Shown here piece after piece: positions 60,400-64,000 of a stretch of 64,000 nucleotides of DNA (its first letter is position 1; every line of letters starts with the position of its first letter). The DNA comes from Subdoligranulum sp. CAG:314 (GTDB lineage: Bacteria > Bacillota > Clostridia > Christensenellales > CAG-314): assembly GCA_000437915.1 (NCBI GenBank), contig FR901000.1, positions 181,083 to 245,082 on the forward strand. Direction: 5' to 3'. The position numbers and the translations under genes are program-made. The notes below the pieces were generated by a model. It ran no database searches, was not told the DNA's origin, and saw nothing but the letters and a program-made list of their open reading frames with translations.

Positions 60400-61464
60400 T
60401 CAGTTCTCCACCTTGGTTCCGCATTCGGGACAGAACTTTTTGCCCTTGACGTCGGCTCCGCACTTGACGCAAATGCTGCCCGACGATTGCTTTGCGCCGC
60501 ATTCGGGACAGAATTTTGCGCCCACGGACATAGCCGCTCCGCACTCCCCGCAGTATTTCTGCTTGGGCTTTGTCTCCTGCTTGGGCGCCGCGTCCTGCGC
60601 GTTGCCCAGATTTGAAAAGGCGTTGTTCATCGCGTTGCCGAAGGCTCCGCCCATGCCCACGCCCATAAACGTGCCCACGGTGCCCGTGTTGCGCGCCGCG
60701 TCTCCCAGCGCGTCGGCGGCCTTTTTCTGCGTGTAGGTGCCCATTTTGTCGCCTAGTATGCCGAGGCTCGTTCTCTCGTCCAGCACCTTTTCCACTTCCT
60801 GCGGCAGGCTTATGTTTTCGATTGTAAAGGAAGTTATGTCAAGCCCGTATTCGCGGAACTTCTCCGTTATGTTTGTTCTGCACATCGCGGAAAACTCCTG
60901 CAAATTCGCCGCCATGTCAAGCATGGGAATCTTGGACTCCGCCACCGTATCCGCCATCTGCGACACAAGAAGACTCTTCAAGTGGTCGTTTATATCCGCG
61001 ACGGTAAAGGTGCTGTTGGTGCCGAAAAGCTCCTTCAAAAATCTCTCCGCGTCGAACACTCGCATGGAATAGGTGCCGAAAGCCCCCACTCTCACCATAC
61101 CGAAATCCGCGTCGCGCATGGTAATGGGATTTTTCGTACCCCATTTGAGATTGGTGAACTGCTTCGTGTTGACAAAGTAAACGTCGGATTTGACCACAAC
61201 GTCTCTTCCCTGATAGAGCAGCGCTCTCAACCCCGACAAAACGGGCAGATTGTTGGTGCTCAACGTATATTGCCCCGGCTGAAAAATATCTGCGATTTTT
61301 CCCTTGTGGACAAAAACCGCAACCTGCGACTCCCTGACGGTGAGCTTGGAGCCGCTCATGATTTCATATTTGTCGGAAGGCATCTGAAAACGGTACACCA
61401 TAGTATCGTTGCCGTCGTCCTTCCAATCAATCACCTTCCACATCTGGCTCTTGAACCAACCCAT
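60400..61464 (-). CDS. SPFH-domain protein with C-terminal zinc ribbons (YdjI-like)
   Basis: 354 residues from ATG 61462-61464 (AAAGGAGG upstream). N-terminal SPFH/virion-core-like domain: VRESQVAVFVHKGKIADIF, GQYTLSTNNLPVLSGLRALL, FGTYSMRVFDAERFLKELFG; then a helical EKFREYGLDITSFTIENISL, a Gly/Ala-rich linker and two zinc ribbons (CGECGAAMSVGAKFCPECG, CVKCGADVKGKKFCPECG). Related Bacillus proteins take part in membrane stress responses with PspA. Operon with the zinc-ribbon membrane protein. Confidence 0.9.
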   Translation of the reverse strand: MGWFKSQMWKVIDWKDDGNDTMVYRFQMPSDKYEIMSGSKLTVRESQVAVFVHKGKIADIFQPGQYTLSTNNLPVLSGLRALLYQGRDVVVKSDVYFVNTKQFTNLKWGTKNPITMRDADFGMVRVGAFGTYSMRVFDAERFLKELFGTNSTFTVADINDHLKSLLVSQMADTVAESKIPMLDMAANLQEFSAMCRTNITEKFREYGLDITSFTIENISLPQEVEKVLDERTSLGILGDKMGTYTQKKAADALGDAARNTGTVGTFMGVGMGGAFGNAMNNAFSNLGNAQDAAPKQETKPKQKYCGECGAAMSVGAKFCPECGAKQSSGSICVKCGADVKGKKFCPECGTKVEN

Positions 61465-61624
61465 AAAAAAACCTCCTTTGCCGCAAGGCAAAACACTGTA
61501 CTTTTGTTATTATTTTATCATAAAAGCCCGAAAAATGCAATACTGTGCGAAATTCTATTGTGATATATTTGCGCTCAAATAAAAAACAAACCGACGCGAA
61601 ATATGGATAAATTTGTTAATTTTG

Positions 61625-61653
61625 TTGCATTTCAAGGAATAATGCTTTAGAAT
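61625..61653 (+). promoter_or_regulatory. promoter of the LRR lipoprotein gene
   Basis: TTGCAT (61625-61630), 17 bases, TAGAAT (61648-61653); AAAGGAGG lies before the ATG at 61701. Confidence 0.6.
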
Positions 61654-61700
61654 AAAAATACTAATCCGTTGTTTTATTATAAATAAAAAAGGAGGAAAAA

Positions 61701-63293
61701 ATGAAGAAAAAAATTCTGCCGATGTTCTTTTTGCTGTCTTTGGCAATAGGGCTGTGTATAGCCGTGTCGGGCTGCTCGGCGCTCAAGCTGAAAGCGCCCG
61801 CAAATCTGCGGGTGTCGGACGACGGTTTTTTGTCCTGGGACGAAGTGGACGGCGCCGCCGCCTATCGCGTATTTATAAACGACGGCGTTTTCGATACGGA
61901 CGAAAACCGTCTGGATATATTTTGGCTCACCGACAGCTACGACGTGTATTTGATTGACGTTGTTGCGCTGGACGCAAAAAACAGGATAAAATCCGAGTCT
62001 TCCGAGCTTTTTGAATACGATTTGCAGGACTCGGGAGGCTGGACGCTGCAATACAACGGGGAAGGCTATGACGTCGCGGGCACGGAGGACAGCAAAAACG
62101 TCGTGAGCGGAAAAGTCATTTTGCCCTCGGTCTACAACGATTTGCCTGTGACGGGTATTGCCGACGAGGCTTTCATGCTTTGCAAAAACCTGACCTCTAT
62201 CATTATTCCCGACAGCATAACGGAAATAGGCCAAGCGGCTTTCAACGGTTGCACCTCTCTTGCGCGGGCGGAGCTGCCCCGCCGAATGAAAAGTCTGGAA
62301 CGCATAGCTTTCGGCGGCTGCAAAACCCTGACCGAGTTGAAAATACCCAAAACCGTGCAATACATAAGCGGCGAAATGATGAACGGCTGCAACGGCATAA
62401 CGACTCTCGAAATAGAGGAAGGCAACGAAATTTACGAAAGTCAAGGCAACTGCATAGTAAGAAAGGCGGACAGACAGCTCGTATGCGGAACGAAAAACTG
62501 CGAAATCCCCGAAAATATCGCGAGCGTCGGGGAAAACGCTTTTTACAATATGGACATAGAAAAACTGTCCCTTCCCAAAGGAGTGGAAAGCATAGGCACG
62601 GCGGCGTTTCAGTATTGCGAAAAGCTTAAAGAGCTTTGTCTGTCCGACGGCTTGAAGAAAATAGGCAGTCGCGCTTTCAGCGGCTGCGCATTCGACTACG
62701 TGTCTATACCTATGAGCGTAGAAAGCATAGGCGCCGATGCCTTCAACTTTTTTCACGGCTTGTCGGTCACTCTGCCAAAAAGCGTCAAAAAGCTGGGCGC
62801 AAATGCTTTCGACAAATACGTAACCATTTACACCGACTTAAAACACGACGAAAACTACCCCGAAGACTGGAAGCTGCCGGAGACACAGATGGATTTTTCA
62901 TTTATTTATTCCTTTGACAGTTACGCCCCGGCTTTCCCCGTAAAGCAGCGCATAATCACCGACTGCGTATTTGTCTGCGAGGACGGCGTGCCCTACGTCG
63001 ACTCGTTTAATCCGGAGCACAACTTGGATTCGGACGCGGGAAACTCCGACAATCCATATCAGGTTCCCGGCAGGGCGGGCTATGTGTTCGGCGGCTGGGC
63101 AGACGGCAACGGAAACGTAGTCTGGCATACGGAGTTTCATATCTTTCAGAAAGTTTCGGGAAGCGACCCATCTTTATCGGGAGCCGATTTGAGTTATACG
63201 CCTAAAAGCAAATACATCCTGTCTCTGTCCGGTCCTGCCGGAGAAATCCCGTCGGGAAACCTGCTTTACGCCGTCTGGACTCCCTCAAATTGA
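61701..63293 (+). CDS. BspA-like LRR lipoprotein (530 aa)
   Basis: Lipoprotein signal with lipobox VSGC near residue 25. Residues 30-110 are a single Fn3-like module (FLSWDEVDGAAAYRVFINDG). Residues 130-390 contain about nine LRR_5 units (FNGCTSLARAELPRRMKSLE, FQYCEKLKELCLSDGLKKIG). Residues 400-530 end in an InlB-type fold (GYVFGGWADGNGNVV, LLYAVWTPSN). The module order resembles the larger paralogues in reduced form, but the InlB module is C-terminal here. A terminator follows. Probably surface exposed. Confidence 0.87.
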   Translation: MKKKILPMFFLLSLAIGLCIAVSGCSALKLKAPANLRVSDDGFLSWDEVDGAAAYRVFINDGVFDTDENRLDIFWLTDSYDVYLIDVVALDAKNRIKSESSELFEYDLQDSGGWTLQYNGEGYDVAGTEDSKNVVSGKVILPSVYNDLPVTGIADEAFMLCKNLTSIIIPDSITEIGQAAFNGCTSLARAELPRRMKSLERIAFGGCKTLTELKIPKTVQYISGEMMNGCNGITTLEIEEGNEIYESQGNCIVRKADRQLVCGTKNCEIPENIASVGENAFYNMDIEKLSLPKGVESIGTAAFQYCEKLKELCLSDGLKKIGSRAFSGCAFDYVSIPMSVESIGADAFNFFHGLSVTLPKSVKKLGANAFDKYVTIYTDLKHDENYPEDWKLPETQMDFSFIYSFDSYAPAFPVKQRIITDCVFVCEDGVPYVDSFNPEHNLDSDAGNSDNPYQVPGRAGYVFGGWADGNGNVVWHTEFHIFQKVSGSDPSLSGADLSYTPKSKYILSLSGPAGEIPSGNLLYAVWTPSN

Positions 63294-63324
63294 ATCTGAG
63301 ACAAAACAAAAGTCAAATCAATTT

Positions 63325-63351
63325 AAACGCGGTCTTTGACAGACCGCGTTT
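63325..63351 (+). terminator. hairpin terminator of the LRR lipoprotein gene
   Basis: AAACGCGGTC and GACCGCGTTT around TTTGACA, followed by TTCG. Confidence 0.8.
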
Positions 63352-63420
63352 TTCGTCGCTTTGTCCCGACAGACGCTTAAATCTAAACGCAGAGCCGCCG
63401 ACTTGCCGACAATCAAAAAC

Positions 63421-63449
63421 TTGTCAAGCGGAGATTAAGATGCTATAAT
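63421..63449 (+). promoter_or_regulatory. promoter of the metallophosphoesterase gene, leaderless geometry
   Basis: TTGTCA (63421-63426), 17 bases, TATAAT (63444-63449), then seven bases (TTCAGAT) to the ATG at 63457. No ribosome binding site. Confidence 0.7.
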
Positions 63450-63456
63450 TTCAGAT

Positions 63457-64000
63457 ATGAAAATAATCCATTGCGCCGACCTTCATCTCGACTCCAAGCT
63501 CGCGGGACTGAGCCACAACAAAGCCATTGCCCGCAGGCAGGAGCTGACCGACACATTCAGAAGCCTTGCGGCGCAGGCTGCCGAAAACAAAATAGACGCC
63601 GTCGTCATAGCGGGCGATTTGTTTGACGACAGGTTCGCGTCGGCGCGCACCAAAAACGAGGTCGCGGATATACTCGCGGGCTGCGGCTCCGTGCATTTTT
63701 ATCTGCTTGCGGGCAATCACGACGGAGGCTTCGACGAGGCGTTTGTCAAAAGACTGCCCCCCAACGCGCATATTTTCGCAAAAAACGGCGTGACGCGCTT
63801 TGACCTGAACGAGGTGAGCTTTTTCGGCGCGGAGGGCGAAAGCCTGTCCCCCGCTCTATTGGAAAGCATCGAAATGGAGCCGTCCCGCTTCAACGTGCTT
63901 GTCACTCACGCAGACCTCGCGGCAAAAAGCAGTTACGGAGGACTCGACCTCAGACTGCTGCGGGACAAGCCCGTAGACTATGTTGCGCTGGGGCACATAC
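63457..64000 (+). CDS. SbcD/YhaO-like metallophosphoesterase, truncated by the window end
   Basis: 181 residues visible. Metallophosphoesterase motifs: HCADLHLDS (5-13), AGDLFDDR near 52, GNHDGGFDEAF near 86 and VTHADLAAKS; the last visible residues, VDYVALGHI, are the start of the GH motif. This matches DNA exonuclease SbcD/YhaO-type proteins, usually followed by a large SMC-like partner (YhaN/SbcC), which would lie beyond the window. The ATG is seven bases after the -10 box. Confidence 0.88.
   Translation, partial: MKIIHCADLHLDSKLAGLSHNKAIARRQELTDTFRSLAAQAAENKIDAVVIAGDLFDDRFASARTKNEVADILAGCGSVHFYLLAGNHDGGFDEAFVKRLPPNAHIFAKNGVTRFDLNEVSFFGAEGESLSPALLESIEMEPSRFNVLVTHADLAAKSSYGGLDLRLLRDKPVDYVALGHI

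Noticed and set aside
61677..62756. 359-codon minus-strand frame opposite the 530-aa lipoprotein
   Set aside because: Shadow of the LRR repeats on the plus strand.

Overview
The window looks like a chromosomal stretch of a low-to-middle GC, spore-forming Firmicute of the clostridial type, probably an uncultured gut or animal-associated lineage. The pointers are SpoIIE, sigma-A promoters of the form TTGACA-N17-TATAAT/TAAAAT, strong AGGAGG-type ribosome binding sites on many genes, a type III glutamine synthetase, a split transketolase, a KtrAB-type potassium system, and several surface lipoproteins built from InlB-type (Listeria-Bacteroides) repeats and BspA-like leucine-rich repeats. There is no prophage, insertion sequence or CRISPR array.

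Layout. 1-7300: a truncated repeat lipoprotein, then (transcribed leftward from 6634) a membrane-domain/ABC ATPase fusion, an ABC-2-like permease and a small one-TM protein. 7500-17600: an XRE regulator with two putative operators, an 8.5-kb gene for a 2832-residue BspA-like lipoprotein, and a divergent TetR regulator with two near-identical palindromes in the gap. 17600-24300: a three-gene operon (cysteine desulfidase, HAD phosphatase, two-TM helical protein), a small lipoprotein and TSCPD protein pair, alanine racemase, a MarR-like gene broken by a 31-bp tandem duplication, and tRNA-Ala(GGC). 24500-31800: methyltransferase, DUF2188 protein, InlB-repeat lipoprotein, M48 membrane protease, a small hypothetical protein, TadA and an M14 carboxypeptidase.

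31900-36800 is a tight leftward run ychF - GPH-type transporter - walJ-like - CPBP protease - rlmH. 36900-38700: uppP and a LysR regulator. 38800-45350: spoIIE, a Dabb protein, two unknowns, ung and the split transketolase. 45500-52000: glnN, a MarR regulator, and a divergent BspA-like lipoprotein gene split by a one-base frameshift. 52100-64000: ABM monooxygenase-like protein, ktrB-ktrA, trxA-trxB, a subtilase plus lipoprotein pair in AT-richer DNA, a zinc-ribbon/SPFH pair, another BspA-like lipoprotein, and the start of a metallophosphoesterase gene that runs off the window.

The recurring theme is a family of five lipobox-anchored repeat lipoproteins (at 1, 8018, 25965, 48428 and 61701), two of them transcribed divergently from a TetR or MarR regulator. 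A second theme is promoters whose -10 box sits 6-11 bases from the start codon with no ribosome binding site, implying leaderless or near-leaderless mRNAs, notably for the TetR and MarR regulators. The least explained pieces are the TMEM164/YwaF-like domain fused to an ABC ATPase, and the subtilase with Glu where the catalytic Asp is expected.
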